This document shows, in pieces, positions 32,035-38,874 of a stretch of DNA of 38,874 nt (position 1 is the stretch's first letter; the number at the start of each line of letters is the position of its first letter). Source of the stretch: an uncultured Oscillospiraceae bacterium (lineage in GTDB: Bacteria; Bacillota; Clostridia; Oscillospirales; Oscillospiraceae); contig CANPYK010000020.1 of NCBI GenBank assembly GCA_947588605.1, positions 1 through 38,874 on the forward strand. The letters run 5' to 3'. The position numbers and the translations under genes are program-made. Below the pieces are notes generated by a model that ran no database searches, was not told where the DNA came from, and saw nothing but the letters and a program-made list of their open reading frames with translations.

Positions 32035-33732
32035 TTACCCGCCCATCCCCGTCACGATCACCCGGTCCGCCCACGGCATCCCCTCATATTCCTCCTCCGA
32101 GGGGGCCAGCCTTTCGATATACGCCGCGTCGTATTCGGCGATGAGGCCGCGCTCATGGGCCGCGCGGTTGAAGTGAGCGATGCGGGCGTCGATGTTGGAG
32201 AGGCTGAAGGCCGTCCAGAGGATGAGGAATGCGGCGAAGAGGGCGGGGAAGACGCGCTTGTCCGGGCGCAGAGTCTTGTAGCCGGCCAGCAGGAGGGCCA
32301 GGGCGATCCACAGCATGACGAGCAGGGTCATAGCCCGCAGGAGGCTCAGGCCGTAAGCGCCGATGTAGAGGCACATGCGCGTGGCGGCGGAGGCCAGGAT
32401 GACGGCGGTGAGGGCGAGGAGCAGCCAGAGGAGCACGTTCACCGCCCGTTTGCCCTTCCCGGAGGCCCGCGCGGCGGTGAAGGCCGCCAGGAGGTTGATG
32501 CCCGCCACCGCCACCAGCTGGAAGAAGCCCTGGCGGGCGTACTGGGCGTAGCCGCCCTGCATGGACACCGTCTCGGTCCCGCCGAAGAGGTACACGAACT
32601 GCACGGCGGCGAAGACGGCGTAAAGGAGGTCCAGCACGACGAGGACGGCGGCGCAGGGCAGGCAGGGGAGGACGACGGGGTCCGGCGCCGGGGCCTTGCG
32701 CGCCTCAGTGGGACGGGCCAGGGAGTAGAGGAAGGAGAAGAGCATCAGCCCCAGGACGGCGATCCTCACCCACCGCACCAGAAACCAGCCCCGGTCCAGA
32801 AACTTAAGGAAGCCTTCGGCGGCGTCTCCCAGAAGGCCGGAGAAGACCTGGTCGGCGCTCATGAGCAGGGCGAGGATCACCGCCAGCACCGGGACGGCGA
32901 ACATCAGCGTCAGCACTACGGTCCAGAAGCCCTTGAAGCTCCGCTTTTTGCGCCGCAGAGCCCGGAAGGGAGCCAAAAAGTGGACAAAGAGGTTGGGAAA
33001 GAAGAGCCGGAACGTCTCCGGTACCACCCGAAGCTCCAGCGCCGGGAAGTCCCGCCCCGCCAGGGCCAGCGCCGAGGCGGGGGTCAGGAACGCGAGGAGC
33101 GCCAGGTTGATCATCCGCATCCCGTAATCCCCGAAAAGCCCGCAGGAGACGGCCAGAAGGACGGTGCAGGCAACGAGAAGGAGCCCCCGCCCGGTGGGGC
33201 GGATACGGCGGCGCAGGTAAAGGCACTCGGCCCCCAGCGCCCCCAGCACAAAGGCCGTCGTCCCGAGGCCGGGGACGTTCAGTAGGCTTTCCAGAGAGAA
33301 GACGTGGAACCACAGGGCCGACAGGGCGATGCCCAGCACCACCGCCAGCCAGTCGAAGGGGGAGAAGGTTGAGATTTCCGGCAGATTATTCTCGTTTTCC
33401 ATGGAATGCTCCTTTCTTGTCTTGGCAATCAGATACTCCACTCCCAGCGCCAGCGCCAGAGCGGCCGGGAGCAGGAGGAGCGGTAGGAAGCCCTCGGGGA
33501 AGGTGGAGCGGAATTCCCCGGTGCGAAAATAGAGCCCGTCCCAGGAAAGGGCGCACAGCGCCAGGGACGCAATCAGTCCCGCCAGGACCGCGAGGACGGT
33601 CTTGATTGCCGGCCTCCCGCGCAAAGCAAGCCCGCAGGCCAGATACGCCGCCGCGCAGAGGGCGATGTACCCCGCCAGCACCGCCAGCTCACCCGGAGAA
33701 CACACGTCCAGCCAGTAGAGGAAGGTCCTCAT
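32035..33732 (-). CDS. polytopic membrane protein (DUF4153/DUF4173-like) fused in frame to an upstream small membrane protein
   Basis: The open frame of 565 residues begins at ATG 33732, behind GGAGG. The first ~108 residues hold three membrane segments and end IAKTRKEHS. There the sequence contains AAGGAG (33409-33414) six bases before an in-frame ATG at 33402, an ideal internal start for a 455-residue protein (MENENNLPEIST, then about eleven membrane segments) that alone matches the DUF4153-type family. No stop separates the two parts. Two originally overlapping genes have probably fused, and both a long and a short product are possible. Function unknown. It lies two bases after the Xre regulator. 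Confidence 0.75.
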   Translation of the reverse strand: MRTFLYWLDVCSPGELAVLAGYIALCAAAYLACGLALRGRPAIKTVLAVLAGLIASLALCALSWDGLYFRTGEFRSTFPEGFLPLLLLPAALALALGVEYLIAKTRKEHSMENENNLPEISTFSPFDWLAVVLGIALSALWFHVFSLESLLNVPGLGTTAFVLGALGAECLYLRRRIRPTGRGLLLVACTVLLAVSCGLFGDYGMRMINLALLAFLTPASALALAGRDFPALELRVVPETFRLFFPNLFVHFLAPFRALRRKKRSFKGFWTVVLTLMFAVPVLAVILALLMSADQVFSGLLGDAAEGFLKFLDRGWFLVRWVRIAVLGLMLFSFLYSLARPTEARKAPAPDPVVLPCLPCAAVLVVLDLLYAVFAAVQFVYLFGGTETVSMQGGYAQYARQGFFQLVAVAGINLLAAFTAARASGKGKRAVNVLLWLLLALTAVILASAATRMCLYIGAYGLSLLRAMTLLVMLWIALALLLAGYKTLRPDKRVFPALFAAFLILWTAFSLSNIDARIAHFNRAAHERGLIAEYDAAYIERLAPSEEEYEGMPWADRVIVTGMGG

Positions 33733-33734
33733 CT

Positions 33735-33944
33735 TCAGCCGTCCTCCGTCCACTCCAAAAGCTCCCCCGGCTGGCATTGGAGGGCGCGGCAGAGGGCGTC
33801 CAGGGTGGTGAAGCGGACGGCCTTGGCCTTGCCGGTCTTGAGGATGGACAGGTTGGCCAGAGTTATGTCCACCTTCTCGGAAAGCTCCGTCAGGGACATC
33901 TTGCGCTTGGCCAGCATCACGTCGAGATTTACAGTGATCGCCAT
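33735..33944 (-). CDS. Xre/YozG-type helix-turn-helix regulator
   Basis: 69 residues, a stand-alone Cro/CI helix-turn-helix (LAKRKMSLTELSEKVDITLANLSILKTGKAKAVRFTTLDALCRALQCQPGELLEW). This compact form commonly follows DUF2975 membrane protein genes and is thought to repress its own operon. GAGGTGACGGC precedes ATG 33944. It lies nine bases after the DUF2975 stop and two bases before the next gene. Confidence 0.9.
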   Translation of the reverse strand: MAITVNLDVMLAKRKMSLTELSEKVDITLANLSILKTGKAKAVRFTTLDALCRALQCQPGELLEWTEDG

Positions 33945-33953
33945 GCCGTCACC

Positions 33954-34457
33954 TCATATGGTCAGGTCGCTGTCGGACTTGAGGTCTGCGGCCTTTTTGG
34001 TCAGGTGCGAGAGGGCCGCGCAGACGACGGTGACGGCGGCGCCGAAGAGGATGATGGCGGACATGACCAGGACGATGGAGGGATGGGCGATGCCCAGGAA
34101 GCACAGGAACACCGAGAGGCCCGCGTAGACCACCGTATCCGCCAGGGCCAGACGGCTGATGAGCCGCAGACGGCGGGCGTTGGCGTCGCAGAAGCTGTTG
34201 TTGCGCCCGATCTCGGTGAAGATCCGCCACGCCAGCCACAGCGCGGCGAAGCAGGGGATCGCCGACAGCGACACCACCGCCGGCAGGACGCACCCGCCCA
34301 GCACCCACGACAAGGTCTCCGAAAGCTCCATGTCCAGGCAGAAAAGATAGACCTCGTGGGCCAGCGGCGGCAGGAAAAAGGCCAGCGTCAGCGCCAAAAA
34401 CACCGCCAGCACCACGACGACGATCTTCAGAAGCAGGGATAATTCCTTTTGTCCCAT
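33954..34457 (-). CDS. DUF2975-family membrane protein
   Basis: 167 residues with four membrane segments (LLLKIVVVVLAVFLALTLAFF, VLGGCVLPAVVSLSAIPCFAALWLAW, ADTVVYAGLSVFLCFLGIA and IVLVMSAIILFGAAVTVVC) and the conserved IFTEIGRNNSFCDANARRLRLIS between the second and third, typical of DUF2975. Function unknown; the family is almost always paired with a small Xre regulator, as here. ATG 34457 is eight bases after AAAGGAGT, chosen over a longer frame. Confidence 0.85.
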   Translation of the reverse strand: MGQKELSLLLKIVVVVLAVFLALTLAFFLPPLAHEVYLFCLDMELSETLSWVLGGCVLPAVVSLSAIPCFAALWLAWRIFTEIGRNNSFCDANARRLRLISRLALADTVVYAGLSVFLCFLGIAHPSIVLVMSAIILFGAAVTVVCAALSHLTKKAADLKSDSDLTI

Positions 34458-34480
34458 GTTTTTCAACTCCTTTCGCCTGT

Positions 34481-34537
34481 ATCGTAGCACAAGTGTTTTT
34501 GATTGTCAATAAATATTTATCGAAAAACGATAAATAT
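34481..34537 (-). promoter_or_regulatory. DUF2975-xre promoter with adjacent palindromic operator
   Basis: On the minus strand TTGACA (34509-34504), a 17-base spacer and TACGAT (34486-34481). Just upstream of the -35 is a perfect 10-base inverted repeat with a five-base centre: ATATTTATCG (34513-34522) and CGATAAATAT (34528-34537). It is the best candidate for the Xre regulator binding site. Confidence 0.7.
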
Positions 34538-34588
34538 GGAGATTTCGTCAACATGTATAGAAGTTGCGGATATTTTTAGGAAAATTTG

Positions 34589-34617
34589 TTGCGAATTTAC
34601 AGAAGTTCTGGTATAAT
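34589..34617 (+). promoter_or_regulatory. promoter for the PPi-type phosphofructokinase gene
   Basis: TTGCGA (34589-34594), a 17-base spacer and TATAAT (34612-34617) preceded by TGG (extended -10). The leader is ~70 bases; AAGGAGG (34678-34684) precedes the ATG. Confidence 0.75.
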
Positions 34618-34690
34618 AGACAAAACTGGGCGCACAGGCCCGTGAAAACAGGATAAAATGGAACAAAAAATGGATTAAGGAGGCTATCGC

Positions 34691-35920
34691 ATGGGTAAGA
34701 ATGTCATGGTCGGCCAGTCCGGCGGCCCCACCTCGGTCATCAACTCCTCCCTGGCGGGCGTCTACGAGGCGTCCCGCGCCCGGGGCGCGGAGCACGTCTA
34801 CGGGATGCTCCACGGCGTAGAGGGGCTTTTGCAGGGCAAGTACGTGGATCTCAGCCAGAAATTCAAGACGGGTCTGGAGATCGAGCTTCTGAAGCGCACG
34901 CCCTCCAGCTACCTGGGCTCCTGCCGCTACAAGCTCCCGGATTGGCGGGAGGACGAGGAGCCGTACAAGAAGCTGATGGCCCTCCTGGAGGAGCTGGACG
35001 TGGGATACCTTATGTATATAGGCGGCAACGACTCCATGGACACCATCGGCAAGCTTGCCGACTACGGCGAGCACGTCTGCTCCGACATCCGCTTCATGGG
35101 CGTGCCCAAGACCATCGACAACGACCTGATGATCACCGACCACACCCCCGGCTACGGCAGCGCCGCCAAGTACATATCCGTGGTCATGAAGGAGATCATC
35201 CGGGACGCCACGGTCTACGGCTCCAAATACGTGACCATCGTGGAGATCATGGGCCGCAACGCAGGCTGGCTCACCGCCGCCGCCGCCTTGGCCCGGGGCG
35301 AGGACTGCGAGGGCGTGGACATGATCTGCCTTCCCGAGGTGCCCTTCCACGTGGACCGGTTCATCGAGAAGGTCCGGGTGATGCAGGAGAAGAAGCCCAG
35401 CATCGTCATCGCCGTCTCCGAGGGCGTGAAGCTGGAGGACGGACGGTACGTCTGCGAGCTGAGCGACGACCCCCGGCGCGTGGACGCCTTCGGACATAAG
35501 AACCTCACCGGCACGGCCCGGTATCTGGCGGGGCAGGTGGAGCGCCATCTGGACACCAAGACCCGCTCCATCGAGCTCAGTACCCTCCAGCGCTGCGCCT
35601 CGCATCTCACCAGCCGCACGGACATCACCGAGGCCTACCAGGTGGGCGGCGCCGCGGCCCAGGCGGCCTTCCACGGCCACACCGGCGAGATGGTGGCCCT
35701 CCGCCGCGTCTCCAACAAGCCCTACCAGTGCGTCACCGAGCTCCACCCCATCTCCGAGGTCGCCAACCTCGAGAAAAAGGTCCCCCTGGACTGGGTCAAC
35801 GAGAACTTCACCGACATGCTCCCGGCCTTCCTCAACTACGCCCGCCCCCTCATCCAGGCCGAGCTCACCCCCATCTACATCGAGGGCCAGCCGTACCACA
35901 TCTATTGCCCGGAGGCGTAA
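34691..35920 (+). CDS. pfp: 6-phosphofructokinase, probably pyrophosphate-dependent
   Basis: 409 residues. The phosphoryl-donor loop is G-G-N-D-S (111-115): Asp114 takes the place of the Gly needed for ATP and is the known determinant of PPi use, together with Lys140 in PKTIDND. Catalytic Asp143 and VEIMGRNAGWL are intact. With PPi the reaction is reversible, so the enzyme could serve glycolysis and gluconeogenesis and save ATP. It is monocistronic, with its own promoter and an H-family terminator directly behind. The organism thus carries two different PFK types in this window. Confidence 0.88.
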   Translation: MGKNVMVGQSGGPTSVINSSLAGVYEASRARGAEHVYGMLHGVEGLLQGKYVDLSQKFKTGLEIELLKRTPSSYLGSCRYKLPDWREDEEPYKKLMALLEELDVGYLMYIGGNDSMDTIGKLADYGEHVCSDIRFMGVPKTIDNDLMITDHTPGYGSAAKYISVVMKEIIRDATVYGSKYVTIVEIMGRNAGWLTAAAALARGEDCEGVDMICLPEVPFHVDRFIEKVRVMQEKKPSIVIAVSEGVKLEDGRYVCELSDDPRRVDAFGHKNLTGTARYLAGQVERHLDTKTRSIELSTLQRCASHLTSRTDITEAYQVGGAAAQAAFHGHTGEMVALRRVSNKPYQCVTELHPISEVANLEKKVPLDWVNENFTDMLPAFLNYARPLIQAELTPIYIEGQPYHIYCPEA

Positions 35921-35924
35921 AACC

Positions 35925-35955
35925 TGTCGAAAAAGGCCGTTGGCCTTTTCCGACA
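35925..35955 (+). terminator. terminator-like H hairpin after pfp
   Basis: TGTCGAAAAAGGCC, loop GTT, GGCCTTTTCCGACA; one mismatch in a 14-bp stem, with the GC core flanked by A- and T-runs, five bases after the stop. The inverted copy is at 27460-27489. Confidence 0.8.
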
Positions 35956-35968
35956 AGGGGGAACGTGC

Positions 35969-36012
35969 GGAAGCCCCGGCGTGAATTCTGCGGAATTCAC
36001 GCCGGGGCTTCC
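35969..36012. repeat. 20-bp perfect inverted repeat
   Basis: 35969-35988 and 35993-36012 are perfect reverse complements (GGAAGCCCCGGCG... and its partner) with a TGCG loop. The hairpin would be extremely stable, and it contains two GAATTC sites. It follows GAACGTGCGGA, shared with the hairpin upstream of purF. Confidence 0.85.
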
Positions 36013-36016
36013 TGCC

Positions 36017-36095
36017 GTCACGCTTCGCGCGCCGCAAGCGGCACACTTGCGTGACAAAAGGTATTTTTTCCGACGTACATGCCGCCGGAAAAAAT
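36017..36095. repeat. two further hairpins in the pfp 3' region
   Basis: GTCACGC and GCGTGAC (36017-36055) bracket an inner GCCGC-AA-GCGGC hairpin. ATTTTTTCCG (36063-36072) and CGGAAAAAAT (36086-36095) form another stem. Together with 35925-36012 this gives four successive stem-loops in 170 bases. Confidence 0.6.
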
Positions 36096-36740
36096 GGCTC
36101 GATGGGGGCTTTAACCTCCCCCGTGGGGGAGGTGGCGCGAAGCGCCGGAAGGGTCGCGGCGGCGGGAAAAAGGTTTGCGGCTTCGCCGCATTTTTTATAT
36201 TCCCCACCCGCCCGCCCCCGCCGCCGCACACACCACCCCTGCCGCTACGCGGCTGTCCCCTCCGTGGGAGGGGCAAAAGGGAGTGCGCAGGTAATCTTGC
36301 CCCTCCCAGGTCGGGGTGGCGCGAAGCGCCGGGGTGGTTCTGTCTATCCCGCCGCCCAAATCATCGCACCAACCTCATCCGGCGCCTGCGGGCGCCACCT
36401 TCCCCGCCCTGCGGGGAAGGCTAGGACGAGAGACGGGGGACGGGGGACGAAGGCTCGAATACCCCGCCGCTGCGGCGGCACCCCTTTTTCCGAAAAAGGG
36501 GTCGGGGGAATAAGGATGCGGCGCTTCGCGCCGCGTTTATAAAAAATTGCGCCGCACAGCGGCGCATCCTTTTTAAGCCCCCTCCTCGTAGGAGGGGGGC
36601 AGGGGGGCAGCGAGCGTTGGTTGATAGAGTGGTTTCGACAAATCGCACCCACCCCGTTCACGCCATAGGGGCCGCCACTCCTGGCGGCCCGCACGCGCCC
36701 TCTGTGTCATCCTCCCCCTTCCGGAATAGAATGTAGGGAA
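36096..36740. repeat. repeat-filled intergenic region before dpaA
   Basis: 36112-36157 is intact E, 36157-36229 is D, then two GC-rich segments (36230-36280, 36300-36365) repeated at 24181-24230 and 24371-24440. 36371-36567 is a partial G (its right half) and 36575-36628 is C. A truncated B unit lies at ~36660-36692. No gene is supported. Confidence 0.8.
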
Positions 36741-36762
36741 CGCTGAAAGGGGAGGCTTGGGG

Positions 36763-37632
36763 ATGGAAGTTGCTGTCATCGGCGGGGACGGGAGAACGGA
36801 GGCGCTGGCAAGGCTCTTGGTCCGGGACGGGCACAGTGTCCGGTGCTTTGGCCTGGAGCGCGGGGACCCGGCGCTGCCGCGTGCCGGGAGCCTTAATGAG
36901 GCGCTGGCAGGGGCGCGGGCGGTGATTTTGCCGCTGCCCATGGGCGGTGGGGAGGAGCTGAACGCGCCGCTGGCGGCTTCGCCCATCCCGGCGCGGGCGC
37001 TGGCGGAGGCCATTTCGCCGGACGCGCTGGTGCTGGCTGGGAAGCCGGAGGGCGTTTTCGCGAAGGCCGCCGAGGCCCGGGGCCTGCGCGTGGCGGACTA
37101 TTTTGCCCGGGAGGAGCTGACGGTCAAAAACGCCGCCGTCACCGCCGAGGGGGCGCTGGAGCTCCTGATGCGGGAGCTGCCGGTGACACTGTTGGGGGCC
37201 AGGGTCCTCGTGGTGGGCTTCGGCCGCATCGGCAAGCTCCTGGCCCTGCGTCTGCGGTTCCTGGGCGCGCGCGTCACCGTCTCCGCCCGAAAGCCGGAGG
37301 ACTGGGCCTGGATCCAGTGCCTGGGGCTGGAGCCGGCGGACACCGGATGCCTTGCCGGGGCGGTCCGGGGCTTTGACGCCGTGGTGAACACCGTCCCGGC
37401 GCCGGTGCTGGGCCAGGAGGTCCTCAGGGAGCTCAGGAAAAACTGCTTCGTGCTGGACCTGGCCTCCAAACCCGGCGGGGCGGACCTGGCGGCGGCGGAG
37501 GAGCTGGGCCTGCGGGCCCGGTGGGCCCCGGGACTTCCGGGCAAGGCCGCGCCGGAGACCGCCGGGACGGCCATCCGGGACACCATCTATCATATGTGGA
37601 AGGAATTGGAGTGCAGCCAATGGAAAGGTTGA
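36763..37632 (+). CDS. dpaA: dipicolinate synthase subunit A
   Basis: With DpaB it oxidises dihydrodipicolinate to dipicolinic acid, the calcium chelator of the spore core. 289 residues. The N-terminus (MEVAVIGGDGRTEALARLL) and the second Rossmann motif (VLVVGFGRIGKLLALRL, ~147-163) match DpaA/SpoVFA, as does FVLDLASKPGG near 230. ATG 36763 follows GGGGAGG at eight bases. The gene overlaps dpaB by 13 bases. Expression by a late mother-cell sigma factor is expected from known biology, but I see no clear sigma-K promoter. Confidence 0.93.
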   Translation: MEVAVIGGDGRTEALARLLVRDGHSVRCFGLERGDPALPRAGSLNEALAGARAVILPLPMGGGEELNAPLAASPIPARALAEAISPDALVLAGKPEGVFAKAAEARGLRVADYFAREELTVKNAAVTAEGALELLMRELPVTLLGARVLVVGFGRIGKLLALRLRFLGARVTVSARKPEDWAWIQCLGLEPADTGCLAGAVRGFDAVVNTVPAPVLGQEVLRELRKNCFVLDLASKPGGADLAAAEELGLRARWAPGLPGKAAPETAGTAIRDTIYHMWKELECSQWKG

Positions 37633-38210
37633 GAGCGGGCGTCGCCCTGTGCGGCTCCTACTGTACATTTAAAAAGGCCATGGCCGCCTTTGAGCGGCTT
37701 TGCGGCGAATACGACGTGACGCCCATCATGTCGGAAGCAAGCGCCGTCACGGACACGCGCTTCGGCATGGCGGAGGATTTTCGGGCGCGGCTGGAGGCCG
37801 CCTCGGGGAAAAAGATCGTGGACTCCATCGTCAAGGCGGAGCCCATCGGACCCAAAAAGCTCCTGGACGTCCTCATCATCGTCCCCTGCACGGGGAACAC
37901 CATCGCGAAAATAGCCAACGGCGTCACGGACTCCGCCGTCACTATGGCTGCCAAGGCCCATCTGAGGAACGGCCGGCCCGTGGTCATCGCCGTTTCCACC
38001 AACGACGCCCTCTCGGCTAACGCGGAGAACATCGGGAAGCTCCTGGCCCGGAAGAACATCTATTTTGTGCCCTTCTACCAGGATGACCCGGAGGGCAAGC
38101 CCTGCTCCCTGGCCGCCGACCTCGATAAGATCGAGGCCACGGTGGAGGCGGCCATGGAGGGGCGGCAGCTCCAGCCTGTGCTGGCCGCGCGGGAAAACCA
38201 CAAGATGTAG
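37620..38210 (+). CDS. dpaB: dipicolinate synthase subunit B
   Basis: Flavoprotein-fold partner of DpaA in spore dipicolinate synthesis. 196 residues: GVALCGSYCTFKKA (7-20) at the flavin-binding end, VTPIMSEASAVTDTRFG, and LIIVPCTGNTIAKIANGVTDS, all characteristic of DpaB/SpoVFB. ATG 37620 lies inside the dpaA end with GGAG eight bases before it. A strong terminator follows, isolating it from the rRNA promoters. Confidence 0.94.
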   Translation: MERLRAGVALCGSYCTFKKAMAAFERLCGEYDVTPIMSEASAVTDTRFGMAEDFRARLEAASGKKIVDSIVKAEPIGPKKLLDVLIIVPCTGNTIAKIANGVTDSAVTMAAKAHLRNGRPVVIAVSTNDALSANAENIGKLLARKNIYFVPFYQDDPEGKPCSLAADLDKIEATVEAAMEGRQLQPVLAARENHKM

Positions 38211-38228
38211 GGGCATCCGCCGGCGGTT

Positions 38229-38261
38229 TTCGCGGGGTCGGGGCGCCCCGCGAATTTTTTT
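38229..38261 (+). terminator. intrinsic terminator after dpaAB
   Basis: TTCGCGGGG (38229-38237), eight-base loop, CCCCGCGAA (38246-38254), then seven T (38255-38261). Confidence 0.92.
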
Positions 38262-38281
38262 GAAAAATCTCAAAAAAAGTG

Positions 38282-38311
38282 TTGACATTTTCCCCACCCA
38301 TGGTGTATAGT
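38282..38311 (+). promoter_or_regulatory. rRNA promoter P1
   Basis: TTGACA (38282-38287), an 18-base spacer and TATAGT (38306-38311), about 280 bases before 16S. Confidence 0.8.
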
Positions 38312-38378
38312 AAGCAAGCTGTTGAAAAACAGCGGATGACATGGCAAAAAATCCTCGGAAAAAAGATTGAAAAAAGTC

Positions 38379-38407
38379 TTGACAAGGGTTCGAAGTTATG
38401 TTATTCT
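38379..38407 (+). promoter_or_regulatory. rRNA promoter P2
   Basis: TTGACA (38379-38384), a 17-base spacer and TATTCT (38402-38407), preceded by A-rich DNA suitable as an UP element. Tandem promoters are usual for rRNA operons. Confidence 0.82.
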
Positions 38408-38590
38408 AAAAGTCCGCTGAGCCGAGAGGCGAAGCGGGGATGCACCTTGCGAATTAAACAGTGTAAGCGAGAAAGCACCAAGAACGGGAAGGGCTTTCGC
38501 CGTGAGGGATCACGGCAAAGAAATTCTTTTGAGAGCTTGAATTAGCTATCAAAAAATGATTTTAGCGTCCGGAAGGATGTTAAGATACCA
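38408..38590 (+). other. rRNA leader with hairpin and boxA-like sequence
   Basis: Non-coding leader. GCCGTGA (38499-38505), loop, TCACGGC (38510-38516), extended by CTTT/AAAG, forms a hairpin. ATTCTTTTGAGAG (~38522-38534) resembles the boxA antitermination element (TGTTCTTTGAAAA in Firmicutes). Processing to mature 16S occurs downstream. Confidence 0.55.

Positions 38591-38874
<284 letters not shown>

Noticed and set aside
36724-36732. GAATAGAAT upstream of dpaA as a late-sporulation -10
   Set aside because: It does not fit sigma-K, sigma-E or sigma-G consensus well and has no matching -35.
11199-36740. Possible CRISPR array from the recurring short palindromes
   Set aside because: Spacing is irregular between loci, units are of different families and nested, flanks are also repeated, and no cas genes are present.

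Overview
This GC-rich window, with 16S rRNA starting at its right edge, looks like chromosome from an endospore-forming member of the Clostridia, probably near Oscillospiraceae. That placement is an inference from gene content (sigE-spoIIGA, dipicolinate synthase dpaAB, PadR/DUF1700/DUF4097, MutS2, clostridial-type phosphofructokinases) and base composition; no database was searched. Nearly all the protein genes are ordinary housekeeping genes. The unusual content is between them.

Layout. 1-4597: purine biosynthesis run purB (5' end outside the window)-purA-purC-purF. 4995-6210 (minus): a GNAT acetyltransferase and a damaged hicAB toxin-antitoxin pair whose hicA is broken and reads in frame into hicB. 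6368-9738: aminotransferase, trpS and a TagO/WecA-type lipid-linked sugar transferase. 9754-10679 (minus): three small unrecognised genes, divergent from a metallophosphoesterase (10737-11198). 11697-13263 (minus): sigE and its processing protease gene spoIIGA, divergent from an nfeD-SPFH membrane pair (13475-14859). 15796-17667: padR-DUF1700-DUF4097 operon with a clear promoter and a likely operator. 17740-24020: mutS2, an HPr-like gene with Arg in place of the phosphorylatable His15, then uvrC-rsmD-coaD and a coiled-coil gene. 25681-27099: alanine/glycine:cation symporter whose 3' end runs antisense into a small gene. 27495-29070 (minus): a YcxB-like gene and pfkA. 29225-31174: SGNH hydrolase, thiamine pyrophosphokinase and HAD phosphatase, overlapping or nearly so. 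32035-34457 (minus): DUF2975, Xre regulator and a large membrane protein that appears to be a stop-less fusion of two genes. 34691-35920: a second phosphofructokinase with the residues of a pyrophosphate-dependent enzyme. 36763-38210: dpaA-dpaB. 38282-38874: tandem rRNA promoters, leader and the first ~284 nt of 16S rRNA.

About 5 kb is intergenic DNA (4598-4990, 11199-11696, 14901-15735, 24062-25670, 27417-27489, 31175-32034, 35921-36740) built from a small set of GC-rich palindromic repeat families. I call them A (GGGCGGGTT/AACCCGCCC), B (GGGTCGCC or GGGCCGCC stems ending in TACGGCG), C (CCCCCTCCT/AGGAGGGGG), D (a terminator-like hairpin), E (CCTCCCC/GGGGAGG), F (a 63-bp unit), G (a ~364-bp mosaic) and H (AAAAGGCC/GGCCTTTT). 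They form composites of repeated fixed length, and the 63-bp F unit sits nested inside three other families, which implies past mobility. No transposase is present in the window. This repeat system is the most notable signal; I do not recognise it as a named family.
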